Source: CALCZU01 sp964396165
GTDB taxonomy: Bacteria > Bdellovibrionota > FAC87 > UBA2466
Direction: 5' to 3'
Length of the DNA stretch: 64,000 nucleotides
Assembly: GCA_964396165.1 (NCBI GenBank)
Contig: CAYNEF010000019.1
Coordinates: 1 to 64,000 of the forward strand
Shown here: one piece after another, positions 17,601 through 25,771 of the stretch
How the letters are laid out: each line of letters opens with the position of its first letter
How positions within the stretch are numbered: position 1 is the stretch's first letter
Notes under the pieces: generated by a model
Databases searched by the model: none
What the model saw: the letters and a program-made list of their open reading frames with translations, nothing else
Told to the model about the DNA's origin: nothing
Translations under genes and position numbers: made by a program

Positions 17601-19337
17601 ACGGTCGTTCGGGGACACGAATTGTCCTCTAAAGAAGTCGCCAAGCTGTGCACAAAAAATGGCGTCAATGAACTCTTATTAGAAATTGAGGCTCAACATA
17701 ATAAATCCGTAGCAAAAATTCCTATAGCAGAAGAACTTAATCCCAAAAACCTTACGGAATTTGAGAATGGCGGCAGACAAGTGCTACTCAACGTTGCTCG
17801 CGAGATGGGAAAACCTTTCGTCAAACCATTTGGAATGCGAGATCTTGTTTATAAATTGGCAGAACGTCTTCCCGAAGGCTCTGACAAAGAGGCAGTTCAA
17901 AAAATGATAAAAAATTGGAAATGGGGTTCTGCTGACGGTCAACATGCTTTTGATCTAGAAGGAGAACGCATCCGACAAAAACTCTTTCAATCGGTACACC
18001 TCATTGCTACTGCATTCAAAAACTCAGGGAAAGCGCCACAACTTGATTTGAAAAAATTGCACACTGCTTCTGAAATGGAAAAATTCACTAATCTACTGCT
18101 ATTAGGTGTGAATATTTCTCCACTGACAAATGCCAATAAAACTCTATTCATGGATAGAGAAAAAGGAAGTCTTATGGAATTGCAAACTCTTGCAAAGACC
18201 TTAGGCATAAATAAATTTACCAGCAGTTATGGCATTCAAAACTTGATGATTGAACTATTAAATAGAAGCAATACCCAATCAGAGTTTCGTGAAAAAATCG
18301 TGAATGCAATTACGGATGTTAATTCGTGGGGATGGAAAGAAAATGACGTGGCTAACGTAAGGGATGGTTCCGAGCCAGCTATTATCAGAACCTATCGTGC
18401 GATGATCGCCACTGCTACAGTCGTACGGGGGCGCGAACTGACATCTGATGAAATCTCGAAATTATGCACAGCGAAAGGAATCAATGAACTGATACTTGAA
18501 ATTCATGCTCAACAAAAAAGTAATGGTAGCGACAAGCCCTTTACTCTCATTCCGACAGCGGAACAGCTTGATGCCAAAAGCTTGAAAGAATTTCAAGAAG
18601 GTGGTCAAAAAGTGCTTTTCTCTTTAGCTCGCATGTCGGGTAAAGGTAAAACGTTTGCCAGTGATTTTGGCATGCGCGACCTAGTATACAAATTGGCTGA
18701 GCTTCTCCCGGAAGGACAAAACAAAGAGGAAACGCTAACCACTTTAAAAGGATGGGCCTGGACCGCAAAGGATGGCAAGTATCTAACAGAAGACGCCCGT
18801 CAGAGACTCTTTCAAGCAGCCCAACTGATTGCCTCCACATTAAACAAGTCAGGAAAAGCTCCGCTAGTAGACCTAAAAAGCCTGCGTACAGCGGCGGAAA
18901 TGGAAAAATTTGTTGATCACCTGATGTTGGGAGCAAGTGTTGCTCCTTTGACTGAGGCCAACCAGGCTTTATTTACAGATCGTGAAAAAGGCAGCCTCTG
19001 GGAGTTACCGGTATTATCTAGATCTACCGGTATCGATTTATCCGAAAAGTATGGGATTCAAAAACTGCTTATGGAAATTTTAAACAGAAGTCAAACCAAG
19101 TCAGAGTTTCGCGATAAAATCACCAAAGCTATATCGGATGCTGAAATTTGGGGATGGAAAGAAATTGATGCAACTGTTGCAAGAAGAGGCCTTCAAATAT
19201 CTATCATTAGGATCTACCGCGGGCTAATCGCTACCGCTATGGTTGTTCGTGGACGCGAACTGACTCCTAAGGAAGTAACTCACCTTTGCACAAGAGAAGG
19301 AATCCGTGAGCTACTCCGTGAAATCCAAGATCAGTAA
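14700..19337 (+). CDS. giant exported repeat protein with acyltransferase-like and sigma4-like segments
   Basis: A 1545-aa protein I cannot assign to a named family. The N-terminus (MPIKRRTFLVLLFTLYTPLYA) reads as a signal peptide. Residues about 174-250 (WDATIFEFRDKTTNEMVGSM, then RRLLAYPEI and GRWISKKVDPS) look like a GNAT / N-acyl-amino-acid-synthase-type segment. Residues about 404-447 (DEYRQIWHMYYIQGKTQTEI, AKALKTSFSKV) resemble a sigma-70 region 4 helix-turn-helix. From residue about 464 to the end there are four long repeats starting near 464, 755, 1024 and 1300. Each is built of two helical halves, with patterns RDLVYKLAERLPEG...W-K-W and IQNLMIELLNRS...W-G-W. AGAGGGA lies 8 nt before the ATG. 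It ends 1 bp before the convergent TetR gene. DNA-binding motif plus export signal is contradictory, so one of the two readings is probably wrong. Confidence 0.75.
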   Translation: MPIKRRTFLVLLFTLYTPLYAATNTRPLTREQAKTKSQKNCFSILAGVSDSRHLPLAPSLNGQPDSIVENHTLRADEWIVENFLVKQKQVVQGDGTLPTSLLRDGNFLELSYQVPMNTHGTVASKASSREQNEKINQEALKALDESRSAVATMAVELEKTRRDFPQSVIEGLKEAAPRHWDATIFEFRDKTTNEMVGSMRIDSSGPDRRLLAYPEILKNFMTGKYKGRWISKKVDPSHTKLLILEEILSKELGKPVEVERPVFLLDTPVVLPDGKFLTEIVGEAKEIGALSVRKDVNAKVFNLLTQQMLISLFNPNYSKEYNEQGQVFYAWGEKAGIRLWSNGMGFEQLNPEKPFNLSGQDWWIMRHTPQTMAKWIDGIARKPTTSKEEEDRLRYILEGVRGTDLTDEYRQIWHMYYIQGKTQTEIAKALKTSFSKVFSSLKSSNAKLDIKVAFPYYDQDKFVAGAQQELFEESVNFGIRRLTDDFGTKKLILKLAERLPDSVEKTALIEELNAETWGWTEYAGQSAKQGVYESSQAIYFGLYRIARILKNSPHGAKLDLSKLHEAEEFQKFLSVLDPSRLPLLRNSEQKKTFINRETGVFPLIQHLSRALDIKGIYRNEQIKALMLKMLQSPRLAESAEKETLIKKIESWEWTGNLYMPDHENHDFTSNRSNAHRENFQKLYQALYGIASLAKVSSKTNDINPENIWQPKEIQKVIEFLHPELPKIEYERSITRTETTSTKTNKPSEPSQNIDGPQVLASLARTVGNSFSGDFAMRDFVYKLAEQLPDGKNKEKVQAALKKYKWNANDGQKFFYSSPDARKMLFDAAHLIASALKQSGKAPQLDLENLNTASEMEKFTDLLILGTNIAPLTEVNKATFEDRENGSLAELPSIAKSLGIPRYNNFGIQNVMMELLKRSQTSSEFREKIIKAISDANIWGWKQNDAIGANDGVQTAVSRAYRALIATATVVRGHELSSKEVAKLCTKNGVNELLLEIEAQHNKSVAKIPIAEELNPKNLTEFENGGRQVLLNVAREMGKPFVKPFGMRDLVYKLAERLPEGSDKEAVQKMIKNWKWGSADGQHAFDLEGERIRQKLFQSVHLIATAFKNSGKAPQLDLKKLHTASEMEKFTNLLLLGVNISPLTNANKTLFMDREKGSLMELQTLAKTLGINKFTSSYGIQNLMIELLNRSNTQSEFREKIVNAITDVNSWGWKENDVANVRDGSEPAIIRTYRAMIATATVVRGRELTSDEISKLCTAKGINELILEIHAQQKSNGSDKPFTLIPTAEQLDAKSLKEFQEGGQKVLFSLARMSGKGKTFASDFGMRDLVYKLAELLPEGQNKEETLTTLKGWAWTAKDGKYLTEDARQRLFQAAQLIASTLNKSGKAPLVDLKSLRTAAEMEKFVDHLMLGASVAPLTEANQALFTDREKGSLWELPVLSRSTGIDLSEKYGIQKLLMEILNRSQTKSEFRDKITKAISDAEIWGWKEIDATVARRGLQISIIRIYRGLIATAMVVRGRELTPKEVTHLCTREGIRELLREIQDQ

Positions 19338-19338
19338 C

Positions 19339-19992
19339 CTACCGTCGTGCGATTTGCAGGCATTCTTCAGTAACTGCTTCAGTAAATTCTTTCATGGAAT
19401 AAGGAATTTTTTCAACACCACAAGATACCATTGCTCCGGTAATTAACATTTGAATCACTTTCGCACGCTTCATGAGCTCTGCTTGGTCCAAATTATTTTT
19501 CCGCAGTTGGCTTATGAGGATGGCAATACGTTGATGCCCGATAGTCACAAGCTCCGTATGATTCTCATTATAACGAGGAAAAATTCCGCAAAAATAATAA
19601 AAGAGCAACCAAACCTTGAAGTGTTTCTCATACTTTTCTGTCCATTGAAAAACGGATTCCACATAGGCTGAAAACTGTTCCACTGGCGTCTGGTGCGACT
19701 GAATGGCTTTAACAGCAAACTCTTGCATATTAGCGCGTATATAGCGAAAAGCTGCTAATGCAAGACTATCGTAATCGGGGAAATAATGAATGACTAATGG
19801 ACGCGTTACTTTGCTTTGAGTTGCGACTTTCTCGTAAGTGGTGTTGTCCATGCCTATCGTGGCGTAGCAGTGTATTGCAGCCTCAATGATTTGGACTTTA
19901 GTCCTTTCTGCCTTGCTGGACTCCTTAGATAATAGGGATTTGTAAAGGGTTGGAGTTGAAAGCTTAGTTTTTTTTGAGGCTGCTTTTTTCAT
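19339..19992 (-). CDS. TetR/AcrR-family transcriptional regulator
   Basis: A 217-aa repressor-type protein. A lysine-rich tail of about 25 residues precedes the TetR DNA-binding domain: RTKVQIIEAAIHCYATIGMD, then TTYEKVATQSKVTRPLVIHYF, covering about residues 30-78, with the usual Y/F-x-x-Y/F after the recognition helix. The C-terminal helical domain, which binds the inducer in this family, is unassigned. The promoter region carries an 18-bp perfect palindrome (20030-20047), a fit for autoregulation. A second site with the same half-sites sits before the divergent gene at 20401. No ribosome site is well placed; AAGGAG is 17 nt from the ATG. Confidence 0.88.
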   Translation of the reverse strand: MKKAASKKTKLSTPTLYKSLLSKESSKAERTKVQIIEAAIHCYATIGMDNTTYEKVATQSKVTRPLVIHYFPDYDSLALAAFRYIRANMQEFAVKAIQSHQTPVEQFSAYVESVFQWTEKYEKHFKVWLLFYYFCGIFPRYNENHTELVTIGHQRIAILISQLRKNNLDQAELMKRAKVIQMLITGAMVSCGVEKIPYSMKEFTEAVTEECLQIARR

Positions 19993-20029
19993 AGTTTAAA
20001 CAATGGACACTCCTTATACTATCGTCACT

Positions 20030-20047
20030 ATTTACATTAATGTAAAT
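20030..20047. promoter_or_regulatory. 18-bp palindromic operator candidate in the TetR promoter
   Basis: ATTTACATTAATGTAAAT is a perfect palindrome 38 bp upstream of the TetR start codon. Its form is TTTACA-N4-TGTAAA, the size and symmetry of TetR-family operators. It would cover the -35 region of the tetR-like gene. Confidence 0.6.
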
Positions 20048-20400
20048 TATTTTTCAGACTGTGATAGCTGCATGTTTCACCTGAGATAAGTATAATTCTT
20101 TGACACTCCTTGTATTTTACACTCAATTCAGCTACTTACGCTATCATCTAGTTTTACTTTTCACCTTCTCAGCATATTTATTTACAAAATCGTCAATTAA
20201 ATAAGCGTATGCTGAAGACGCTCAACCCCCAGAATACAAATCGCCTTTTTATCATGTATTTCCATATCTTATAAAGCTTTATATATTTATAAAATTTACA
20301 CTTTTGTAAATTTGGTATTCCCATTGCAAATATACAAACACTGTGGGGACGAAGAGTTTTGTTTTCACGAAAAAAATAATCAATGCAGAGGAGAATTAGT
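20048..20400. other. divergent intergenic region with regulatory inverted repeats
   Basis: This AT-rich region separates the TetR gene from the lipoprotein gene at 20401. Besides the two inverted repeats listed separately I see no gene in it; a reading frame on the minus strand (20193-20549) overlaps the promoter region and the next gene and is not supported. Confidence 0.5.
20293..20312. promoter_or_regulatory. second TTTACA-N4-TGTAAA operator candidate
   Basis: AATTTACACTTTTGTAAATT has perfect 8-bp arms and a 4-bp centre. The half-sites TTTACA and TGTAAA and their 4-bp spacing match those of the palindrome at 20030. It lies 89 bp upstream of the lipoprotein start at 20401, so the same TetR protein may control both directions. 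Confidence 0.55.
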
Positions 20401-21048
20401 ATGAATATTAAGTCTATTTCACTAGCGTTAATAGTGACAAGCTTAGCTTGGGGCTGTTTCGATGAACCACGGAAGGTAAAGCTGAAAGGCACGAGCTTGG
20501 ATTCCCTCTCGATGAGGGCTTCTTCCGAAGGATTGTCCGTCAATCTCAAATACCGCTTTTATTATGACTTAAAGAAGAAATCTTGGTGCATCGAAACTTT
20601 TGCATCCGAATCTTCACAATGCAATCTTCTTAGACACGATCTGATTGATGATCAAGGTAGTATTGTGGGCCTCGTTACTTTTGACGATGCCAAACGAGAA
20701 TTATCGATTCACCCAATCGTTCCGAGGATCGGTAATATTGAATACTCAGTCCCTCACCTCAATTTGAAAAATGAGTCTGATCCCGCTTCCATACAGTATG
20801 GATTCGAACGATACAACCTCAAAGCAATAAATTCCGACGGCTCAATACTTGGGGAAGTCAAAGCTGCTCATCAACGAGGTAGTAGAGGTACTAAAGGCGG
20901 ACTAGGTACCGAAGAAAAACCTGAAGTAGATTTAACTCAAAAAGTAAAAGTCAGCTCCGGTTGCGGAGGCTCTGGTGATTCCAATGCTGGAACTCCTCAT
21001 AAGCCGGAAGTCACTTTTGAAGTCGATGACAAAGAACAACACCAATAA
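20401..21048 (+). CDS. lipoprotein of unknown function, 215 aa
   Basis: The start is fixed by GAGGAG 8 nt upstream of the ATG at 20401. The signal MNIKSISLALIVTSLAWGC ends in a lipobox (LAWGC, Cys at residue 19). The mature part shows no known domain. It ends in a glycine-rich, charged tail (RGSRGTKGGLGTEEKP, SSGCGGSGDS). It follows the second operator-like repeat and precedes the two-heme protein, with a terminator-like hairpin between them. Possibly the direct target of the TetR regulator. Confidence 0.65.
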   Translation: MNIKSISLALIVTSLAWGCFDEPRKVKLKGTSLDSLSMRASSEGLSVNLKYRFYYDLKKKSWCIETFASESSQCNLLRHDLIDDQGSIVGLVTFDDAKRELSIHPIVPRIGNIEYSVPHLNLKNESDPASIQYGFERYNLKAINSDGSILGEVKAAHQRGSRGTKGGLGTEEKPEVDLTQKVKVSSGCGGSGDSNAGTPHKPEVTFEVDDKEQHQ

Positions 21049-21093
21049 ATAAATACGAAACGCTAAACCTGGGTAGGGGATGGCAATCGAATG

Positions 21094-21118
21094 GTCGGAG
21101 AGTTTTTAGCTCTCCGAC
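21094..21118 (+). terminator. terminator-like hairpin after the lipoprotein gene
   Basis: GTCGGAGAG and CTCTCCGAC form a 9-bp stem with a 7-nt loop. Only a short T/A tract follows, so it may be a weak terminator or mRNA-stabilising hairpin between the lipoprotein and heme-protein genes. Confidence 0.55.
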
Positions 21119-21156
21119 TTAAATTTAAGATCTTAGTATAGAAATTAGAGGACGAT

Positions 21157-23469
21157 ATGAATAGGAATATAAAAGAAATGAAACTTGTACTTCTTACAAC
21201 CTTTCTCTTTTTTCAAGTATTGGCGTTTGGAGGTGCATATGTAGTGGAACACGAGGAACAAAGCGGTCGCCCCATAAGTCCCTCAGTTTCAAATGCCCAA
21301 TATCTCGCCCAATGTGCAGAAGATGCTAAGAACTCAAAAAACGGAAAGAAAGTCATTCCAACAGTCGAGCACGAAAAGGGAAAACAGCTTTTCTTGCAAG
21401 TGAAAGCCATACTAGGAAGCAACGAACACAAGTGTGCCACCTGCCATACAGAAGGCAGTAAAGAAGGCTCAAAACAATTTACTAATATTCTGAATCCGAA
21501 CGAACTTATTTCAAAAGGGATGGTAAACACAGAAAAACCAGAACTTTCCAAACTACATCAGGAATTAAAAGACGATTCCATGCCATTGAATGGAACACCT
21601 TTAACTGTAGTCGAAAAAGCAAAAATACTTGAATGGATCAAAGACGGTGCGCCAAATGAAAACGGAATAAAAGCAGGCGATCTTGCAGTAGGTTTTATTT
21701 CTGAAGATGATAAAATGCTCTGTATTACAAAGGACCTTCAAACCATACCAAAAGAAGATCAGAAGCATATTCGCTACCTATCACTTACTCATTTGTATAA
21801 TGCTGGAAAAAGCACTGAGGATGTGCAAGTAGCTCTCACGCGTCTGTTAAACTCGCTGTCGTGGAAAGAAAATCTCGTCCTCCCTAAAAAAGTGGACGGA
21901 TTAGGCACGCTACTTCGCATTGATTTACGAGACTTAGGTTGGAATCCTCAAACTTGGAATCAAATTTTACAAAAAAATCCGTATGGAGTCGAACTTAAAA
22001 CGGAAACAGCAAAAAATATCTATACAAAAACAGAAACTATTACACCCGATGTAAGAGGTGACTGGTTCGTGTTTTCGGCGAGTAAGCCTCCCTTGTACCA
22101 CGACATTCTTAACCTACCCGGTGGGGATAAGCAGCCAGGTGCTGACAAACAATTTGCAAATCTTTTAAGAGTCGAAAACAATCTCAAACACCACGAAAAG
22201 GAACATTTCTCTGTCGGTGTAAGACAATCTGGGGTTTCTATCAATAACCGAATTTATCACCGTTCCCCTACCGTTGATAAAACCAACAACGACATAAATG
22301 ATGACAAACGTGTCACGGGTTATCTCTATTCTAGCGATGACTTTGCATCTAGTGACGACAAGCAAAGTATCTTTGCGCATCCGGGTGACTACGTGAAAAA
22401 TGGAGGTGAATTTATCGGTTCCATTCCCAAAGTAAACGCGAGAGGGGAAAAAATGAATGCCCAAGTTTATCTTTTAGCAAATGACCGAGGGGTACGCTTA
22501 GATGATGTGGATACTAATCTAGGAATCGTATCGCACCCGAAACGATTTCGAAATGGATTTCGCGTTGCTAACGGCGTTTCCTGTTTTGACTGCCATGAAA
22601 GATTGGGTTCAGGTATTATTACTACACAAAATCCATTAGGCGATCATCTACGTACTAATTATGACTTATTCAAAAATAGCAACGTACCCTTAAGTATTTT
22701 AAACCAGTACAAAACGGACGATGAAGTTAAACCCATTTTTTCTAAAGACCAAGAACTTTATAAAAAATTCATGGATGAAACAGGTGGCAAACCTGGAATC
22801 GTTTTCGACATTGCTACCGAATTCGAAGATGACATGACAGAAAAGCAAGTCGCAAGCGAACTGGGTCTCACTGTTGAAGATTTCCGTGAAAAAGTAAAAA
22901 AAGATGCCAGTCTCACTGCCAAGTTGGGGTTTAATGCAGCGGGTGTAATTTCCCGTAAAACATTCTTAAAAGAATTCAAAGATGTCGTGGGCTCATTAGC
23001 TATGGGAGGTGTAGCAATACAAAACACGCCTGCAGACATCTCGCATAAGCCAGCGCCTTCAACTGCACAGAAGCCAGCTCTTTCAATCGTCCCCTTTAAA
23101 GACGATAATGCACGACCCGCAATCATTGAGAAAAAAAATTACTATGATTATCCAACTGTAGTAAGACAGCGTGAAGAAGAGGATCGCCTACAAGCAATTT
23201 ACAGACAACAACAGTACGAGCAGGAACAGGCTAGAATTCGCCAGCAACAATACGAGCAGCAACAAGCTATTTACCGCCAGCAACAATACGAGCAAGAGCA
23301 AGCAAGAATTCGCGCACAACAAGAAGCAGCCCGCAGGCAACAAACATATACGACTCCCAGTTACGGTAGCACTTCTACAGACTGGCGGTCACGTTATGCT
23401 GAACAACAAAATCGAGCCAACGACTTATTAAGACGCACAGAAAGCCTAGTCCCCTGGCGTAATAAATGA
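21157..23469 (+). CDS. exported two-heme c-type cytochrome-like protein with Gln-rich tail
   Basis: A 770-aa protein with a hydrophobic export signal (about residues 9-27). Two heme c attachment motifs are present: CATCH at 93-97 and CFDCH at 476-480. The first lies in a small cytochrome-like domain (KGKQLFLQVKAILGSNEHK before it, and DDSMPLNGTPLTVVEKAKIL after it, with a Met that could be the sixth ligand). The middle has no domain I can name. The C-terminal 90 residues are a Gln/Glu/Arg-rich repeat (RQQQYEQEQARI-type, about 670-735), likely a coiled coil. GAGGA lies 6 nt before the ATG. It would work in the periplasm in electron transfer or redox chemistry; partner unknown. Confidence 0.75.
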   Translation: MNRNIKEMKLVLLTTFLFFQVLAFGGAYVVEHEEQSGRPISPSVSNAQYLAQCAEDAKNSKNGKKVIPTVEHEKGKQLFLQVKAILGSNEHKCATCHTEGSKEGSKQFTNILNPNELISKGMVNTEKPELSKLHQELKDDSMPLNGTPLTVVEKAKILEWIKDGAPNENGIKAGDLAVGFISEDDKMLCITKDLQTIPKEDQKHIRYLSLTHLYNAGKSTEDVQVALTRLLNSLSWKENLVLPKKVDGLGTLLRIDLRDLGWNPQTWNQILQKNPYGVELKTETAKNIYTKTETITPDVRGDWFVFSASKPPLYHDILNLPGGDKQPGADKQFANLLRVENNLKHHEKEHFSVGVRQSGVSINNRIYHRSPTVDKTNNDINDDKRVTGYLYSSDDFASSDDKQSIFAHPGDYVKNGGEFIGSIPKVNARGEKMNAQVYLLANDRGVRLDDVDTNLGIVSHPKRFRNGFRVANGVSCFDCHERLGSGIITTQNPLGDHLRTNYDLFKNSNVPLSILNQYKTDDEVKPIFSKDQELYKKFMDETGGKPGIVFDIATEFEDDMTEKQVASELGLTVEDFREKVKKDASLTAKLGFNAAGVISRKTFLKEFKDVVGSLAMGGVAIQNTPADISHKPAPSTAQKPALSIVPFKDDNARPAIIEKKNYYDYPTVVRQREEEDRLQAIYRQQQYEQEQARIRQQQYEQQQAIYRQQQYEQEQARIRAQQEAARRQQTYTTPSYGSTSTDWRSRYAEQQNRANDLLRRTESLVPWRNK

Positions 23470-23477
23470 TCTCTATC

Positions 23478-23510
23478 AAGTGCGTCGCTTTAAAAATGTA
23501 GACGCACTTT
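23478..23510 (+). terminator. hairpin terminator after the two-heme protein gene
   Basis: AAGTGCGTC and GACGCACTT form a 9-bp stem around a 14-nt loop, followed by a short T-rich stretch. Confidence 0.55.
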
Positions 23511-23602
23511 GTGTCTCAGGGGATTGTTTTTAGCTCCTCTTTTACGGTATGAGTCCGCTACCGAAAAACAAAAGCGAATAGCTTTTATACAAAGGAGTAC
23601 CT

Positions 23603-24037
23603 ATGAAATATCTATTATCAATCATGCTGACCTTTTCGCTAGCTGCAAGTGCTGCTAACAAATTGGGCTCGCAATGCGGACTGCTTGATACAAACGAAAG
23701 TGACGACTGGAAAGTAGCTTCAGATACCTTAAGCTTAAACGGCTCAAGTGATCCCAAAATCAAAACTCTTGCTACTTTGACTAAGCAACAACTGATAATC
23801 TCGGCAAAATACTTTGCAAAACAAGACGGCAGTGAAGTCGAGATCAAGAACACTCAACAAGCCGTTGAATACTTAAGCGGCCCAGACGGATTGACTGTTT
23901 CGAGTGTCACTGTAGGAAACAAGCACCTGACAGAAGTAATGTATTTTCCAGGGGAAAACCCATACAGCGTTGTTTTCATGGCTGGTACGATCCATGTCCT
24001 TGCCTATGGAAAAGACGGCACAGTCTATTGTAAGTAA
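23603..24037 (+). CDS. small exported protein, 144 aa
   Basis: Signal peptide MKYLLSIMLTFSLAASA, then mature chain ANKLGSQCGLLDTNES. Cysteines lie near both ends (SQCGL, VYCK), suggesting one disulfide closing the fold. No family recognised. AAAGGAG lies 6 nt before the ATG and a strong hairpin follows, so it is probably transcribed on its own. Confidence 0.65.
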   Translation: MKYLLSIMLTFSLAASAANKLGSQCGLLDTNESDDWKVASDTLSLNGSSDPKIKTLATLTKQQLIISAKYFAKQDGSEVEIKNTQQAVEYLSGPDGLTVSSVTVGNKHLTEVMYFPGENPYSVVFMAGTIHVLAYGKDGTVYCK

Positions 24038-24045
24038 TACCGAAG

Positions 24046-24082
24046 CATCAAAAAGAGACGCATCTTGCGTCTCTTTTTGATG
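24046..24082 (+). terminator. strong rho-independent terminator
   Basis: A perfect 17-bp stem with a 3-nt loop. The right arm contains TTTTT, and the left arm contains AAAAA, so it could also end transcription from the other strand. Confidence 0.85.
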
Positions 24083-24119
24083 GATTCCTTTAACTCATTC
24101 TGGTATATCTCCCCTCCCC

Positions 24120-24917
24120 ATGCAGACCGAAATACACATGCAAAAAGATACACAGGATTTTCGCCTGTATTTACAAAGCGAGCTTGTGCGCCGCTGCAAA
24201 GCAAACCCTCGTTATTCGCTTCGCGCTTTTGCGAAAAGCTTGCGACTAGAGTCCTCTGCCCTTTCTAAAATCTTAAGCGGAAGACGATCCGTATCGCCCC
24301 CCATGCTCATCAAACTCTCCCAAAATCTAGGAATGAGCCCTACAGAAGTGGCTCCTTTTAAAAAGCTCCTCATTGAAAAAAGAGGAAAGAAAAAGCATGC
24401 AGAAGTTCATAAAGAATTTCAGCAACTCACTCTCGATCATTTTCAGGTCATCGCAGACTGGTATCATTTTGCAATTTTAGAACTGACAACAACCCTAAAC
24501 TTTCAAGGTGACAAGCGTTGGATCTCACGCAAACTTGGGATCAGTGCCATCGAAGCAAATGCTGCGGTGGAACGTCTCTTACGTTTAGGGTATCTGGAAA
24601 TTGATTCACAGAACAAATGGATTGATAGATCAGGCGATATCACGACTGTGGGCAATGAATTCACTGCGGTTGCATTCCGCAAGCTACAAACACAAATCCT
24701 TCAGGGTGCGTTAAAAGCGATGGAAGAAGTCCCGATGGAATTGCGCGATCAATCCGCTATGACGATGGCGATAGACTCGAGACTTTTGCCTGAAGCAAAA
24801 AAGAAGATCAAGAAATTTAGAAGAGAACTCTGCACCTTGTTGCAGAAAAGCAAATACCGGGACGAGGTTTACCATTTGGGAGTATCTCTATACCCGGTTT
24901 CAAACAAAGAAGTTTAG
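24120..24917 (+). CDS. TIGR02147-family regulator-like protein
   Basis: A 265-aa cytosolic protein. The N-terminal part contains the family pattern DFRLYLQSELVRRCKANPRY then SLRAFAKSLRLESSALSKIL, SGRRSVSPPMLIKLSQNLGM, which is a helix-turn-helix domain. The C-terminal part (HFQVIADWYHFAILELTTTL, ISRKLGISAIEANAAVERL) is a second winged-helix-like domain. The family is known mainly from Bdellovibrio and Fibrobacter and often sits beside a secreted protein gene, as here: the next gene starts 8 bp after the stop. No Shine-Dalgarno precedes either ATG (24120 or 24138); an extended -10 (TGGTATATC, 24101-24109) lies 10 nt before the first, so that start is used. Confidence 0.85.
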   Translation: MQTEIHMQKDTQDFRLYLQSELVRRCKANPRYSLRAFAKSLRLESSALSKILSGRRSVSPPMLIKLSQNLGMSPTEVAPFKKLLIEKRGKKKHAEVHKEFQQLTLDHFQVIADWYHFAILELTTTLNFQGDKRWISRKLGISAIEANAAVERLLRLGYLEIDSQNKWIDRSGDITTVGNEFTAVAFRKLQTQILQGALKAMEEVPMELRDQSAMTMAIDSRLLPEAKKKIKKFRRELCTLLQKSKYRDEVYHLGVSLYPVSNKEV

Positions 24918-24925
24918 GAGAACCA

Positions 24926-25771
24926 ATGAAATACATGCATATTATATTACTAATTACATCCCTTCTCACAACTCAAGCAGCTATAGCAGGCAAAGAGTCT
25001 CACGGTGGTGACAGTTATGCGCAGGAGTTTGTCAGTTTGGGAAGAGTTATCGCAAAATCTCTTTTATCCAAAAAGCTCGTACTACCCAATGTTGAGCCAG
25101 AAAGATTCAACAACCAGGTGGAAATTACGCAAGTAGTAACACTAGACAAAACTATTTTTGAAGGAGCAGAAGTCGATGCAGTTAATTATCCTGCAGAAAA
25201 TAGAATTGAGTTAAATAGAAAAAGATGGGGACAATACGAAACAGATATTAAACGAAAAATGATGCTTGTCTTGCATGAGTACCTGGGAGTCATGCGCACG
25301 GGTGATTACCATTATGAAATATCCAAAGACTGGTTTGCCACTTTTGCAGATATGTCGAGAAAGACACTTGCACAATTGATTCTTGAAACATTTGACAACG
25401 AATGTGGAGACACCTGGTGCGAAGGAGATTTTGACTATCGATTCAGAGAAATAAAATGCTCTGAGAGTGATCAAGCATGCTCTTTAGATATCACTTTAAT
25501 CGAGAAAATTACGAATGGCCCAGAAAATACCAAAATTGTATTAACAGGTCCGACCTATAGCGGGACATTTACCTCTAAAGAATCAGGCAAGTATCACGAG
25601 TTTGAAGCTTCCTGTAAAATACCCAGATTCTCGAACCTAGAAGAAGTGGCGCGTTTAATTCCCAAAAATGATGGTTATAGCGTATCGGTAAAAGATGAGT
25701 TTATGAGCGCTGCAGGAGATTGTTTTATTCGACTGGAAAGACAGGCTACTAAGATGATTTTAAACCGGTAA
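24926..25771 (+). CDS. exported protein partnered with the TIGR02147 gene
   Basis: A 281-aa protein with signal peptide MKYMHIILLITSLLTTQAAIA and mature start GKESHGGDSYAQEFVSLG. The GGDxYAxEF opening and the internal MLVLHEYLGVMRTGDYHYE segment are shared features of a group of secreted proteins seen in predatory delta-type bacteria. HEYLG resembles the start of a zinc-peptidase HExxx motif but lacks the second His, so activity is doubtful. AGGAG lies 5 nt before the ATG and directly follows the regulator stop codon, so the two form an operon. Confidence 0.7.
   Translation: MKYMHIILLITSLLTTQAAIAGKESHGGDSYAQEFVSLGRVIAKSLLSKKLVLPNVEPERFNNQVEITQVVTLDKTIFEGAEVDAVNYPAENRIELNRKRWGQYETDIKRKMMLVLHEYLGVMRTGDYHYEISKDWFATFADMSRKTLAQLILETFDNECGDTWCEGDFDYRFREIKCSESDQACSLDITLIEKITNGPENTKIVLTGPTYSGTFTSKESGKYHEFEASCKIPRFSNLEEVARLIPKNDGYSVSVKDEFMSAAGDCFIRLERQATKMILNR

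Noticed and set aside
23160..23470. Gln-rich tail as a separate gene in another frame (Asn/Ser/Lys-rich product)
   Set aside because: It lies within the two-heme protein gene and its composition is the frame-shifted image of the CAA/CAG repeats.
24962..25771. Active zinc peptidase based on HEYLG
   Set aside because: The second His of HExxH is missing, so the motif is not complete.
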